A stretch of DNA of 64,000 bases from Anaeramoeba flamelloides (GCA_027625915.1 JANTQA010000032.1:2976001-3040000), one strand, 5' to 3'; counted from the stretch's first letter, positions 35,852 through 48,900 are shown. The notes: generated by a model not told the origin, from the sequence alone. A program made the numbers and translations.

Positions 35852-36700
35852 TTATTTAAAAATGTTTAATAAAGTATCATAAATTCGTTTATTACCCACT
35901 AGTGATAATAAAAATATTGATTCTTTTTTTAAAATAATATTTAAAATATTATTATTTTTTAATATATTAGATATATTAATTTTTTTTAATTCAGATATCT
36001 GAATTTTATGATTATTTTCATAGGCTGGGCAGTTCCAAAGAAAATGATACAAATCTTCAATGATATCCAAATTTATTATTTTTTTGAATAATTTGTAAAA
36101 TTTTGATTTATCTTTGTTCATAACATTAAAATATCAGTTTAAACAATTTGTAAAATTACTGAGTTTTAAAACCAAAGTAGAGCCTTTAGAAAATGAGTAA
36201 TTTTTTAACATTTTTTTAGAGTTTTTTATTTTAAAAAAGTGAAAAAAAATTTGGAAGGAAAATGTTTTTAAAGTTTTCTCTTTTAAAAAATTTAAGGATT
36301 TATCCATAAAATATGAGGTAGGTATTGGTGTGTTGCGAAAAACACTTTTGTAAATAAAGTCTACACTTTGTTAATACAGAAAGCGATAAAAAGACTTAAT
36401 TTCAAATAACTCAAAAATAAAAAAAAATCTATGCATTTTTTAAAATATTTTTAATAATAAGTTAGTATTTTTTTTATTTTTATTTTGTAAAATTTAGAAA
36501 TATTCAGTCCTCGATGCAAAAAGAAATAATTTAAGCACATACAACGATTTTTCTGTGAATAATATGACTTTTTTTTGTTTTGATAAAAGTTTGTAATTGT
36601 TCACTAGATAAAGTAGTAATGAGAGGTATTTTTTATTGGGGGTGAAATTTATTAAATTTTTCAGAGTTTTTAGTACTGTTGGATAAACGAATAGTAACAC
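35852..36700 (-). pseudogene. Degenerate tail of a LINE-type retrotransposon (tentative)
   Basis: The minus-strand frame at 35852-36121 contains IIEDLYHFLWNCPAYENNHK, the pattern of the C-terminal zinc-binding-like segment after the reverse transcriptase of non-LTR retrotransposons. The minus frame at 36494-36700, upstream in the same orientation, has a KKYLSLLLYLVNNYKLLSKQ-type segment that often precedes it. The interval between them is broken by stops and frame changes, and no polymerase domain is left. This is a dead fragment if correct; the call rests on short motifs only. Confidence 0.5.
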
Positions 36701-39246
36701 TTATTTAATTTTTTTACCCAAAGGTTATAGAATATATAAAATGTACCGTTTTGCAAAAAAAAAAAAAAAAAAACATGATAAGTACATGTATGTATTAACT
36801 TTAGAGAAACTATTTCTGTTTTTTAATAGAATTCATTATTCTCCAATTTAATTTTCAGTAAAAAAGATTTGATCTTTTCATTATAATTATATATCAATAA
36901 ATGAAAAGAAAAATTTTAAAAACATTTGATATTTTGAGGAAATCTCACTTTCATTAATTTCTGATTATTCACATTGACAAATAACATTGTAACTTTAATC
37001 TAATTCCAAAAAGAAAAACAAATAAACAAAAATATTTGGTGAAGATCTAGAAAAAAATAATTTATTATAGTACCTTTAATTTATAAAATTTATTGTGATT
37101 TAAAAACTTGAATAATATTCTTTTTTCAAATATTAAGAAATAAAAAATAAAATATTTATTATTTAAATAAATTAATTGATGATATTTATTATTAAAATGA
37201 TTAAAAAAATTCATTTTATTTGTTTGAAAATCTGAATAAATAATTTGCAAATAAAATATATTTTGATAGTTTAAATTTTTGTGTTATTACCAATGAAACA
37301 AAATAATTAATGTTGGGTTATTAATTATTGAAAATACAATAATTGTATTAAAAATATTTTAATTTATGTGTTAAGTTGAATTTTTCACATTTTATTCAGA
37401 GTAATTTGGTTTTATTTTGAACTTAATCGTTTGATTGTTTTTCTCATATAATTTTATTTTAAGAAAAAGAAAAAAATGAGTCAATTTTTTCAGAAAAAAA
37501 GAAAATGATCTTTTTTTCAAGTGTATATTAATCATTCCATTTTTTTGATACTAAGTCTATTTTTTTTTTTATATATACTGAGTTGTTACAAAACTTAGAT
37601 AATTTATTTTAAAAGTGTATTTTGGTATACTTCCTATATAGAAAATAAAATTTCTTACTTCTTCACAAGAAAATAATTTTTTTTTGAAATAAATGGAAAA
37701 TATTTTGGGTTTTAAAATTTTTAAAAATCAGAAAAATCGATCAAACTTTTGAAAAACAATAATTCACTTTGGTAAAAGCATTAAAAATTAGCCATGGTCG
37801 TGTAGTTGTTAAATTTCTATTTTTGTTTTGATATTTCAAGATTGTATAATTGTTAACATGAAATTAGCTAAATAATTGATATTATTGAAAAAAATACATT
37901 ACCTGAAAACAAGCCTGGAAATTTTTTTTCATTTATTATCTTCATAGAAATTGCTCAAATAATTCGTGAAAAACTTTCTTTTATTTGGACTGATAGTTCC
38001 CCAATCTTCGTAGTAGTGGAATGTAAATTTTATTGAAGATTTTAATGGGATTTTTATTTGTAATCTTTCTATCGGGTTTTTGTTCATCCTGTTTCATACT
38101 TGGATATTTTTTAATTTGGTTAGGTAAATGATATAATATTGTTGAACTTTGATATTTTAATTATTTTTCTTCTCTTTTTTATTTAGTAAATTTTCTTGAT
38201 TACTCCTTTCTCTCAATGGATAAATAAAATTTCTTGTATTTAAGACTCAAACTTTTTAAAATTATAACTAATCACTTATTAGAATGAAGATTAATTAAAT
38301 TAAGCTTTTTCAAAATAACATTCAGCAAATCAATTTAAAAAACAAGAATAAAAATTAATCATTTTCTAAATTCATCTCCAACCTCGAAAAAACTCTATTT
38401 ATTTTTTTAAAAAAAGTTTATCTACTTAAAGTTATCAAACAATTAGTAAAGTATGTTATAGATATCCTAGTTTAATGAACTTTAGGTTGGTTTATTACTT
38501 AGTTCCTCAAAAATTTGTCTATTTATAAAAAGGATTTGATTTTAAATTTTCCAATTATTAAACAATTTTCCTAATATTAACAATTAAGAAGATACCCAGA
38601 CTAATTTTAATGTAAAGTATTTTTTTCAATATTTTACTTGAAGGTTTTTTTAGTTTACTAGACACTTTATAACTTACTTAAATGAAAAACTAATTGGGCA
38701 AATGTCTTCTTAGGAGGATTTTTCAGGAATTGATAAGTTAGGTGTTAAAGTAGAACAAAAAAAATAAAAAATCAAAAAAAAATACTTTTTTTGTCCATAA
38801 TAATTTTTTTTAATCTTTGAATAAAAGATCGTCAAAACCTTTAACTAATATAAAAGGATGTTTTTTGTTTCTGTACATTCGAAATTCATTTGGAGCAATC
38901 ACACTTATCATTATGATAATTTAAATAAACTACTAAAATCAGAAAAAAAAAAAAAAAGACAAAAAAATAAAAATAAAAAAAAAAGTCTACTGATCGATTT
39001 TTTTTAAAAGACTAAAATAATGTAAAGTACTCAACAGTGGTATTCAATAATAACTTTTTTTTCATTTCAAGAACTAGATTTAATTTTTGAAGGTTTAAAC
39101 ACAAAAAAATAAAACTAAATTAATACTAAAATTACGGAATAAAAAGATTCTTAAGCTCAAATTGAGCTTGTTGAATTCATTTACTTTGTGTATTTATTTT
39201 TAGTTTGCTAAAGTTAAATGAAGATAAATTTGGGTTTTCTTTTTCT
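36701..39246. other. Gene-free AT-rich DNA
   Basis: No exon recognised. A minus frame at 37065-37250 is Asn/Phe/Lys/Tyr-rich and could be more LINE debris, but has no motif. A-rich runs lie around 38943-38985. Confidence 0.45.
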
Positions 39247-40213
39247 TTATTTTTTTTTCTTTTCTTCTTCTTCTTCTTCTTCGTTTCCGTCTTTTTCTTC
39301 TTCTTTTTCCTTTTTTTCTTCTTTAGGGGTTTCTTTGACTTTTTTGTTACCTAGCTTTTTAACAACCAAGATTCCAACCAAAATTGGAAGTAATACTGCA
39401 CCGAAAAGGATTAAGTATGGAAGATCTCTATAAAAGTGTGTTAAATGTTGTGAAGACAATTAAAAAAGGGAAATTCAAAAAAAAAAAAGAGAAATAAAAA
39501 TTAATTTTGTTTTTTTTTATCGCAAGGATCAGAAAAGAAAAATATTATGCTTTTTTTTTTTTTTTTTTTTTTTGTTTGATTTGGGTTTAGTTTTAAAAGA
39601 GTTATTTCTTACATTGTTGTTTTGAAAGGATCAAAGTGAATAACTACTGTAACTTCTGGTGAAAGAATTTCATCAGGATCTGGTTGTCCAACAACTTGAA
39701 AAGCGAATTTTGCGGCTGGGAAGGAGAATTCAGCAAATCTATTTTCTAAAGTAAATTGAGTTTTGTCGTTTAAGTGAACCATGTATTGGAAGGATTTTGG
39801 TAAAATTCCAGTCTAAAAAATAAAAAAAAAAAAAAAACAGAAAAAAAAAACAAAAGCAAAAACAAGAAAAAAAAAAATAATTAAAATAATTATTAAAAAA
39901 AAAGAATTTAAAGAAATCGGAAAAGAAAGAAATAAAGTGAAGAAATTAAAGGACATACTTCTGATTCAGCTTTAACTGTTGATCCCCATAAAAGGCTAAA
40001 TCCTTCTGGGAGGGTATCTTCGATCAAAATGTCAGTAAGTTTTTTATTGTTAAGTGCATGATAGGTAACTGTGACCAATACAGATCCATTGTTCATTGCC
40101 TTTGGAACCTTAGCCAAATAAACATCGTCAGATCTTATTTCGTGCTTTGGTTCACATAAAGCTAATTGAAGAAGAAAAAAGGTAATTAATAAAACGAATT
40201 GGAATTGTTTCAT
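39247..40213 (-). CDS. SSR2: TRAP-beta / SSR2-like translocon-associated protein (three exons)
   Basis: On the minus strand the exons are 40213-39959, 39812-39613 and 39427-39247, giving 211 residues. Introns are 146 bp (donor GTATGT) and 185 bp (donor GTAAGA, acceptor TATAG). Phases are 0 and 2, and all joins are in frame. The protein has a signal peptide (MKQFQFVLLITFFLLQLALC), then a beta-sandwich lumenal domain with the family-like segments VTVTYHALNNKKLTDILIED and LPEGFSLLWG. One membrane helix (DLPYLILFGAVLLPILVGIL, about residues 153-172) is followed by a Lys/Glu-rich cytosolic tail. TRAP associates with Sec61 at the ER and aids translocation. The Met at 40213 is chosen over one 18 codons upstream because it starts directly with a signal peptide. 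Family assignment rests on architecture and segment similarity and is less secure than for PA2G4 or EMC10. Confidence 0.77.
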
Positions 40214-40554
40214 TTGAAAGGTTTTGAAAAAAAAATGAAAGTATGGATTACTAAACAATTGAATCATATTCAGATCATCTCTAAACTCTATTTAATAATG
40301 TATAATTTTTCTTTTTAGTTTTTCGATTTAACGAGTCAAAATTTTCAACAAAGGATTTTTTCATTTTTAGGTTAAGGTTGTATATATTTAGAGTCTTTAC
40401 AAACTCTTGAGATTGGTTAAACTTCAGAAGACTTTCAAAGAATATGAATATGTTTTTTAAAAAATGTCTGTATCAAGCCTTTAAGTCGATATTCAAATCA
40501 AAATACATACTTTTTTTTCTTTTTTTTCCAATAAAACATTAAATTTATGACTTG

Positions 40555-40880
40555 ATAGTATACCTGAGGCCAATTCAATTTTGAAGGTAAACTCCAAGCT
40601 CTTTTAAGTAAATTTTAAATTTGGAATTGAATTTGTTCAAAATTTTTGATAATGTTTCTTATTTTTTTGCTTAAATTAAGAGTTTATATCTGTCAATAGA
40701 ATATTCTCAAACGATTTGCTAGATTTTTTGAGATAAATTATACAAATTTGATCCTTCATTTTATGAATTACCCTTTTCAATAATAGAACTTGTGGAAATT
40801 AGATATATTGAAATTTGGTTTAATTTTGGTTTCTGTGATCATTTAAAGTGTAACTCTACTTGAAAAAATAACCACTCTTT
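40555..40880 (-). repeat. Dispersed repeat family C, copy 6 (partial)
   Basis: Inverted relative to copies 1, 2 and 4, with 'atagtatacctgagg', 'tttgatccttcattttat' and 'aatagaacttgtgg' in the same order as in copy 5. Shorter than the others. Confidence 0.55.
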
Positions 40881-40984
40881 TATAAGTATTCAAAGCGTTT
40901 TTTCACAATAATAATACAAACAACCTAAGGCTGTATTTTTTTTTATTATTGAAAATTTCATCAATGAAAATCAAAATATTTTAT

Positions 40985-41500
40985 TTTCAAGTCAAAGGTA
41001 CTCAGTTGTCATTGGCAAATTACTTTTATTTATAGGTTTTGAATGAATATAATTGGAAAAAATTTATTTTTGAAATCACCAAAATTGAAATTATTTTTTT
41101 ACTTTTTACACATTTTTACTTATTTTTTTTATACCTCATTCATTTGTAATTTTTTTTTTTCATTACCAAAATTTTGGGGCACTAAGTGTAAAAGTGTAAT
41201 TCGAAAGTTATTGAAACCACAATAACAATTTTTGAAAAACCATCAATATTTCTATTAGACTTTTCTTTGGATCTCCAATTGAAGATCAAAATGAACTTGT
41301 AGTTTTTCTCAATCAAATTCCCTAAAAAAATTGTTTTTTCAATTTTTAAAAGAAAAAATTTTGATTTTTATTTGACAGCAACAATGTATCAACATATCTT
41401 ATGTATATTATTCTACTATTTTTTTATTTGTTCTTCAAAGGTCATTATAAATAATAAATGATATTAGCAATTTTTTTTTTTAAATGTGACAGAAACAATT
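40985..41500 (+). repeat. Family F, copy 3 (decayed)
   Basis: It begins 'caagtcaaaggtactcagttg', close to the family F left end, and keeps 'gaaagttattgaaacca' and 'tttgttcttcaaagg' in the order seen in copy 1. The right terminus is degraded ('atgtgacagaaacaa'). A frame of 60 codons within it is not a gene. Confidence 0.6.
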
Positions 41501-41613
41501 TTTCGATATATCAAGTATTTCTCAAAGATGTTGACCAATTCTAGAATATTATTGAACATACCCCTTTAAGTATTTTTTCCTAATTATTACACAAAAAAAT
41601 CCCCAATTTGAGA

Positions 41614-41615
<2 letters not shown>

Positions 41616-41647
<32 letters not shown>
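41616..41647. repeat. (TA) microsatellite at the edge of a family A copy
   Basis: Alternating TA run that merges into the ATATAAAC terminus of family A copy 5. A similar TA run precedes family F copies at 13921 and 55929. Confidence 0.85.
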
Positions 41648-41652
<5 letters not shown>

Positions 41653-42183
41653 AAATTCAAAATTTTCCACACAGCTAAAACGTTCCAAACAACCACAATA
41701 ATACAATTTCATTGAAATTTGAGATAATTTTGATTTTTTTAAAATATGATAATCATTTTTTCATCTATTAGTTTTTGTTTTCATTTCATTGTTTGAATTA
41801 CGTAATTTGATTCTTTGGATCAAAATTTTTCTAAAAGGTTTATATTATGTTAAAGTCGAGTTGTTCCAAATAGAAGAACTCAAATAAAATTAGTTGGTAG
41901 TATCTAATCTTTGATCGATCAATATTCCTAATAGAATTTAAACAAATTTACTAATGTATTTTTTTGTTTTGCTCTCTCCAAAATTTTTAACACACCCATG
42001 ATTTATTTGTATTGATAATTATTTATTTATTCTTTTGTGAGTATTGTAATTTATAAAAAGGTGTTAACATTTCAATTGGTGAATGGTTCTAATTTGGTAA
42101 ATCTTCGGGAAGTGGTTAAATAAGTTTTTTTTTTTCACAAATTGAATTTTGGCGTGCTAAAAATTTTGAATTGGGGTTTATAT
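41643..42183 (-). mobile_element. MITE-like element, family A, copy 5 (uninterrupted)
   Basis: The 541-bp reference copy. The left end is ATATAAACTAAAATTCAAAA and the right end, read inverted, ATATAAACCCCAATTCAAAA, an inverted repeat of about 24 bp with few mismatches. The site occupied by hairpins in copies 3 and 6 is a plain 'gaattacgtaatttg' at about 41795-41809. Confidence 0.8.
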
Positions 42184-43199
42184 ATTTATTATTATGTTAT
42201 TCTTTTTATTTCTTTTTTTTTTTGTTGTTCTTTAGTCAATTTATTGTTTTTATTTGTAAATTTTAGTTGTTTTCTTGGTTTTTTATAATTTTTTGTACAA
42301 GATTAAAAAAAAGTCAAAAAAAAAAAAAAAAAAGATATTATTAAACATTGATAATTATTAATAAAATTGAGATTGTGTAACATCTTTTATTTTTGAGATA
42401 ATTCATAACAAAAAATTTAATTGTTAACTTTCACCAGTGAATTTCAATAATAAAAAATATGTACCATTTTTATTGTGAGAAAGGTTAATCAAAAAAATTT
42501 ACTAAATAAAAAAAAGAGTAGAAAAATAATTAAAATATTAAAGTAAAAAAAAATATTATATCATTTACATAACCAAATAAAAAATTATCCACTGTCCTGA
42601 AACATGAGGAGTAAAAATCATATAGAAAGATTATCAGTAATAAATAAATATTCTACAATTTATGATTAATAAATTGGTATTCAACGATTCCGAAGAGTGG
42701 GGGCACTATTTACTCAAATTAATATATTTTTTGACTCTTAAATACTATTAACTACTCTTTTCAAAAATTGTGAATGAACTACTAAAAGATTTTTTATTTA
42801 ATTTTTTTTCAATTTTTAAAAAATCAAGCTTTTATAGACTTACAAAAAAACTATTTGTTAACCATTTTTATAATTGATTCTTCTTAGATCTAAATAATCT
42901 ATTTTTCAATTTATTTTAGCAGTTGATTCATATTCACGTTGAGAGAATATGTATGTATATTTATATGCATTTATATATAAAGAAAAACCCAAAAAAGGAA
43001 ATTGTATCTATATAAAAGATTTGAATATATCCTAACACGAAACATTTTTCAAATCAGAAAGTAAATTTTAATTTTTTAAAATTTGAAAATGGGATTATTT
43101 TTTATTGAAAAATTTGTTAACCAAGTTTGTTTTGATTTGTTTTTTTTTTTTTAAAAAAAAAAAGTTATAAAACCTAAATTATTATTATTTTTTTTTTTG
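42184..43199. other. Gene-free AT-rich DNA
   Basis: No coding exon or clear repeat. Long A run at 42318-42333. Confidence 0.45.
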
Positions 43200-43343
43200 A
43201 TGAACTCAGACTGTTAAAACAGTTCAAAGTATCACAATAATACAAACCATTTAATTTGAAAATAATTATGATTTTCGAAAAATATTAAAATAATTTTTAT
43301 ACTTGGTAGATTTTTTTTTCATTTATATTTTTTGAATTACCTA

Positions 43344-43737
43344 CAGCCAGTTCCACTTTTGAGGTTTAAAACTTTAAAAGGAATTTAGGAAATAGAAAAA
43401 ATACAACCAGTTTCACTTTTAAGGCACAAACTTTCAAAAAATTTAAGGCACAAAAAAATCTCAAATTTATGCACAAAATTAGGAATTTTTTTTTTTACAA
43501 TTTATTTTTACTAGAATTTGAATTTTGTACTTTAATTTGAGATTTTTTTTGTACCTTAATTTTCGTTGAAAGTTTGTACCATAAAAGTGAAACTGTCTGT
43601 ATGGATTAAAGTACAAAAATTGAAATTATAGGAAAATAAATCTTAGAAAAAAAAAATCCAAAAAATATACCTTAATTTGAGATTTTTTTGTAACTTAATT
43701 TTCGTTCAAAAACATGCCTTAACAGTGAAACCAACTA
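43344..43737. mobile_element. Hairpin element inserted in family A copy 6 (outer)
   Basis: It starts TA-CAGCCAGTTCCACTTTTGAGG, exactly after 'gaattacc', the same site used in copy 3. The right end (CCTTAACAGTGAAACCAACT) is complementary apart from several transitions. It is not the same sequence as the 17499 element. A related element is nested inside it. Confidence 0.7.
43404..43599. mobile_element. Nested TA-flanked hairpin element, 196 bp (inner)
   Basis: Left end TA-CAACCAGTTTCACTTTTAAGG. Right end, read inverted, CAGACAGTTTCACTTTTATG followed by GTACAAACTTTC, with TA on the outer side. It lies within the outer element and resembles its termini, so the family inserted into itself. The arms continue to 'aatctcaaattta' against 'taatttgagattt'. 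Confidence 0.78.
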
Positions 43738-44332
43738 AAATCGTTTAAGTTAAATCAAAAATTATTCTTAAATGAGTAAAATTTGGCTAATGTTATATTT
43801 GGTTGAATAAAAGAACTTAAATAATATCAGTTAATATTATTTAAATCAATGATATATTAGTAATTATCGAGAAAATTTAAATATTATTACTCATACATTC
43901 TTTTTTTTACCCCCTGTAAAATTTTTAAAATAGAAATTATTTAGGTTTTCATATTATTCATTTTTTGAAATGGAGATATTGTGTATTATAATTAAATGTT
44001 ATATTTCTTTTAGTTAATTGTTCTAATTGTTGATTTCTATTAGAATTTCTTTTATTGGATTTATTTCTCCAAAAAAGAAATTTTGATAGGTTAAAAAATT
44101 TTAATTGGATTTTTATACTCAATACTTTTTTAATAGTTGATATTTTATAAATTCATTATTCCATCTTATGTCTACCTAGTTTTTCAACCTTTTCAATTCT
44201 TATTAACAATATTTCAGAATTATCTGAAAAAAAAAAATTAAATATAAATAAGTATTAGATTATAATTTAAGGAAGTAAGTTAATTTTACGATACTGAAAA
44301 ATTTTAATAGCAATAAAAATTACTGAAAAATA

Positions 44333-45020
44333 TTTTTCGAGTGCCACCAGATATTGAAACTTTGAAACCAAAACACCATCCGCTAGTCTACCCGTGAAAA
44401 GAAAAAGAACACAAAGTAATTCCGAGTTTAATCTTTCATTTTTCTATTTTTTGGAACATTTTTTTTTATTAAATTTTTGGTTTTATTAAATTAGGTTTTG
44501 GATCTAGAAATATATTTATACTGAAGAAATGAAATTAATCCAAAAATAATAAAAAAAAAAATAGACCAAAAAATGTGTGTATTTGAAACAAATATTTTCT
44601 TTTCGAAGACCAAACAATAAGGATCACCCTTCCGAATAAATTTGTTGAAATCAAAAATGAAAAAAAAAAAATCTATAAAAGCTTATTTTGGAAGATTTAT
44701 TTTCTTTAGCTTCTTAATTTGTATGAACACAAACTATTTTTAACCTTTGATTTCTCACCCCATTCCTATTTATTATTATTTTACACAACATGTTTTTTCC
44801 AAATTTGCTTTCAAAATTCTTATTTCATTTATTTTAACAAACAAAACCCAAATAAAGGATACCGTGCAAAAAAGTAAAATAAATGGGTTGAATACTGAAA
44901 TCAAAATACAGTTTCAAAATATTCAACCCAAAACAAAAGAAAATTTTGGAAAATTTAAATCAGATTCAGAATTATTTTTAGTTCTCATTTTAATTAAAAA
45001 TAAATAATTATCAAATCAAA
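44333..45020 (+). repeat. Dispersed repeat family D, copy 2
   Basis: Direct-orientation partner of 22595-23270, sharing 'gagtgccaccagatatt', 'ccgctagtcta' (ttcgctagtcta in copy 1) and 'tcagattcagaattat'. A plus frame of 86 codons at 44747-45007 lies wholly inside it and is not open in the other copy, so it is not a gene. Confidence 0.75.
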
Positions 45021-45269
45021 CAAATTCATCCAATAAAGTTTAATTTCTGAAGGAATTAAAGAAAAAAATTATTTTCTGAACCCAATCAAGAATTTGATTA
45101 ACCAAATTAAAATAGGAAATTAATTCATTTTGAAAATTCTTAGAAATAAAAAGTAATTTGTTTCACAAAAATTTTACAAAAAAAAGTATTTCCATGGTGA
45201 ATTGAAAATAAAACCAAGTAAAATAATCAGTAATTATACTCAATTTAAAAGATAAGATGAATAAAGAAA

Positions 45270-45490
45270 AATTTTTTTATTTACTCTTTCTTGATCAATT
45301 TTTTCATTTTTTGTATTTCCATTATTCTATTAGTATGTAAATATATTATACTAAGATATATTCAATTATCATATTTATAAAAATATTAATATATTTGGTT
45401 AAAGAAATGATTTGAATAATTGAGTTTGGCATAAAGTTTGGCACTCAAAATTTGAAAAATGTGCTTACTCCCTTAACAATTTAAAAACTT
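45270..45490 (+). repeat. Dispersed repeat shared with the BEACH intron
   Basis: It matches 58030-58250 in order: 'tttctTgatcaattttttcatt', 'gtaaatatattatactaaga', 'gatttgaataattgagttt'. At 57801-57991 the matching block directly follows a possible LINE tail, so this could be a 3' UTR fragment of that retroelement. That is inference. Confidence 0.55.
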
Positions 45491-45946
45491 TAAAAATTTA
45501 TATTCCTTTTATCATTCTAGCAAGGTATGTTTGATAAAAGTTCTTACTAAACTTGTTAAAAGTGTTCTTACAAACTGTATAATTCATCTAAATTCAAATA
45601 GACTTTGAAAAACTTCATAAAAGTTTTTAGTCAGCACTATTTAGAAACCACTTTTCCAGATAGAGATCTTTCATTATGAAAATTATCTATTTTACCAATT
45701 AATCGAGAATGAATCGATTTATTTTATGCTATTGGTTATTGGTTAGTAAATTTCTACTCTCAAAAGACACATTTCCTTTCTTTTGAATTTTCCAAAAACT
45801 CATTTTTTTAAACCCTAAATCCTTTTTGTTTTTTTTTTTACAAAAAAAGATCGCAAGCTGAGTTCAATTTCTCATTTCTTTGATTCCATAGTCCCATTTT
45901 TAAATAATTTAGTATTCAAGTAACAAGAAAAAAAATAAACTCCTTC

Positions 45947-48900
45947 ATGTTTGATGAAGAATTATTCAAAATACCCAAATTTCAAGAAATCAATAAAGAG
46001 ATAAATTTTTCTTTTTCAAAATTTAAATCTCCTTATTTGAATAAAATTTGGAAAAAACTTGAATTCTTAACTGATCCGGTATAACTTTTGATCCGAAAGA
46101 AAAAAAAAAAACAAAAAAACGAAAAACAAAAATGTATTCACCTTGAAATCTTTTTTCCAAATAAAAATCGAAAACAAAAAAAACAATAGGAGTCAAGGTA
46201 CAATTGGTTTTCTCTTTTTGTCGAGCCCTTTTTAAAAGAAAAGGCAAATTGGGTGATCGAGCCTAGATATGATTTGGTACTCGAAGAAGCAATAAGGAAA
46301 AATTTTGCACATCACCCAGCACTTATTGAAGAAACACTCGTAAATTTTAATTATTTTGTTAACATTGTACATTATAGAATTTTTGAAAACCAAAGTAAAG
46401 AACTTTTTCTTTTTTTAAGAATAAAAACAAAAAATAATAAAAAAAATCTTATCAAATAAAATAAAAATGAAAAATCAAAAAATAAAAAACAAAAAACTAA
46501 AAACAAAAAACAAAAAACTAAAAACAAAAAATAAAAAAAAAACAAACCGGATTTTCTCTTCTCCTTGTTCACTCAAACAAAAAACTAAATTTTAACCAAA
46601 CCTATAATAAGACAACAACACAAACTACAATTTACCAGATTTAACATCTTTTATTACAAAAGAGTGTTTAGAAATCTTTTTCCGATCGGAATATGATATC
46701 AAAACTCTAATCAAATCGAACTTTCTTAATTATTTGACAAGACTGGGCACAACTGTTTCCCTGCTGCAACAGCAGTGTTTGTTATATTTGTCTTCATCGA
46801 TTCTTAATAAAAAGAAATTGACAAATCTGGAATTATTCCATTTGACGCATAATGAAATCTTATGTGATTATTTGCTTGATATCTTTTTAACAAGCTTTGA
46901 GTCCTTGACGAGCTGCCGAAATGAGAAATCAAATCTTTTCAAAAACAAATTCAATTGGATAGGAGGTGGCAAAGAAAGCATGTTGGATTGCTTGTATTCG
47001 TTTTTAAATAACATTTCAACGTTTGGCCAAGTGTGCCGATTAACAAAACTCCAGTATTCACAAATCTTTAGAATGCTTAATTTGTTAGAAATCATCGCCG
47101 AACCAAACCACTTCAATGAAGACTTTTGTTTAACAATACCTCGACTATTTCCGTTATTAAGATTCCATTCTCAAATCGAATATCAAAAGAGATATTTACG
47201 ATCTGAAAACTTTGAAAAGGAAAAGGAAAAGGAATTCAAAAATTTGAGTCAGAATTTATATTTCTTCACCGGGAGGAAGCATTCTGGGTTAAAAACTGGA
47301 AACTTACAAATAGGGAAAATGCAAAGCTTGATCAATTCGCATTTCACTAAAGAGTTGGATTATAAAAATAAAGAATTTGAAATCAAAATTACGATCTTAA
47401 ATTTTTTAATTAAGGCCATTCAAAGTAAACCGAAAATTGAATTATTGATTTCTCCAGCGTTTAATTACCGGCAATTGAGAGAATTTATTTCTTGGACTTT
47501 AAATAATTATCCAATTACAGTCACCGAATTTAAATTATTACAAAAAATGCCAAATAATAACCAATCGCAAATAAAAAACCAAAACAAAACCAAAAATAAA
47601 GAAATAAATTTATTTGAAATACCCAAAGGCAATTATTTAAAAAATAATATTCAAAAGCAATTACCAAAGCCAGAAATTATATTCCAAATTGCAAACAATG
47701 AAATTAATTCAAAATTTAATCTTTTGTTTAATTTGTTAAATTTGTTATGCTTTGAATCAAAAAATTGTTTTTTTTTATTTGAAAAAAATAATGAAAAGGA
47801 AAGGAAAAGAAAGCTACCGCACAAAATCACAAATTATAAAAAAAATAGTTTTAAAGATTTATTTAAAGATAAAAAAAAAGAAAAATTTGAAAAAGAAAAT
47901 AATAAAAAAAATGAAAGCCATAAAAACATTGAAAATGGGAAAAAAGAAAAAGTAATAGAAAAGGAGAATAATTTTGAAAACGAAGAAAGAGAAAGAGAAT
48001 CAAGAAAGAGCCAGGAAAACGAAATAACCATCGAGATCGAAAAAGATATGGGCAAAGAAACAAGAAAAGTGAATCCTAAAGTTACGGAAAAAGAAGAAGA
48101 GAAAGATAAAGAAAACGAGAGAGAGAAAGGGAAAGAAATTAATTTTGTTGTTGATCAAATCATTATTTCTTTTTTAGAAATTTATAAATCAATGGATGGA
48201 AAAATTACAAAAGAAGAGAATAATGGTGAATTAATAAGATTAAAAAAGCAAAAAATTAATTTCCAATTGTTTTTATTAAAATTAATCTTAAATTATCTTG
48301 ACGAAAAGAATTTAGAACTTTTTAATAATCGAAATATTTTTCAAATTTTAATAAATAAAAATTTTTTAAATATAAATAATAAGATTCAAAATTTTATATT
48401 TAAATATGTCGAATATTCCAGTACTTTTAAAATGACTTCAAATTATAATCAAATTTTTGCATTATTTAATTTAATTAAAAATAATTTAAATAATTATGAA
48501 TTATTAAATAAAATCTTAAAAACAATAAAAAAAATCTTTCAATCAAATTTGGAAGAAACTGAAAAGTCATTTCATAATTTAAATGGATTAAATATTATAT
48601 CAATGTTAATTTTAAGAATTATTAAAATTAATTTAAATAATAAAAAAAAGATAAATATCAACCAGAAAATGAAAAAGAATAAGGAGTGGGGAAATGATGA
48701 TGAAGAAAAATCAAATCATTTAAAAAAGAATGAAGATATCAAAAATGAAAATGAAAATGAAAATAAAAATGAAAATGAAAAACAAAAAGGAAATGAAAAT
48801 GACAATCAAAAAGAAAATGAAAATGAAAATGAAAATAAAAAAGAAAATGAAATAATCATTTTTAAAAAAACATTTTATAATTTATTTATTATTTTTGACT

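Larger units (their letters stand above)
43200..44118 (-). mobile_element. MITE-like element, family A, copy 6 (diverged, interrupted)
   Basis: It keeps the family A landmarks 'caaagtatcacaataatac' at the left and 'ttaaaaaattttaattgg' at the right. It is enlarged to about 920 bp by the element at 43344-43737. Without it the length would be near that of the other copies. Terminal repeats are eroded. Confidence 0.65.

Noticed and set aside
44747..45007. An 86-codon plus frame as a small gene
   Set aside because: It lies within repeat D and is not preserved in the other copy.
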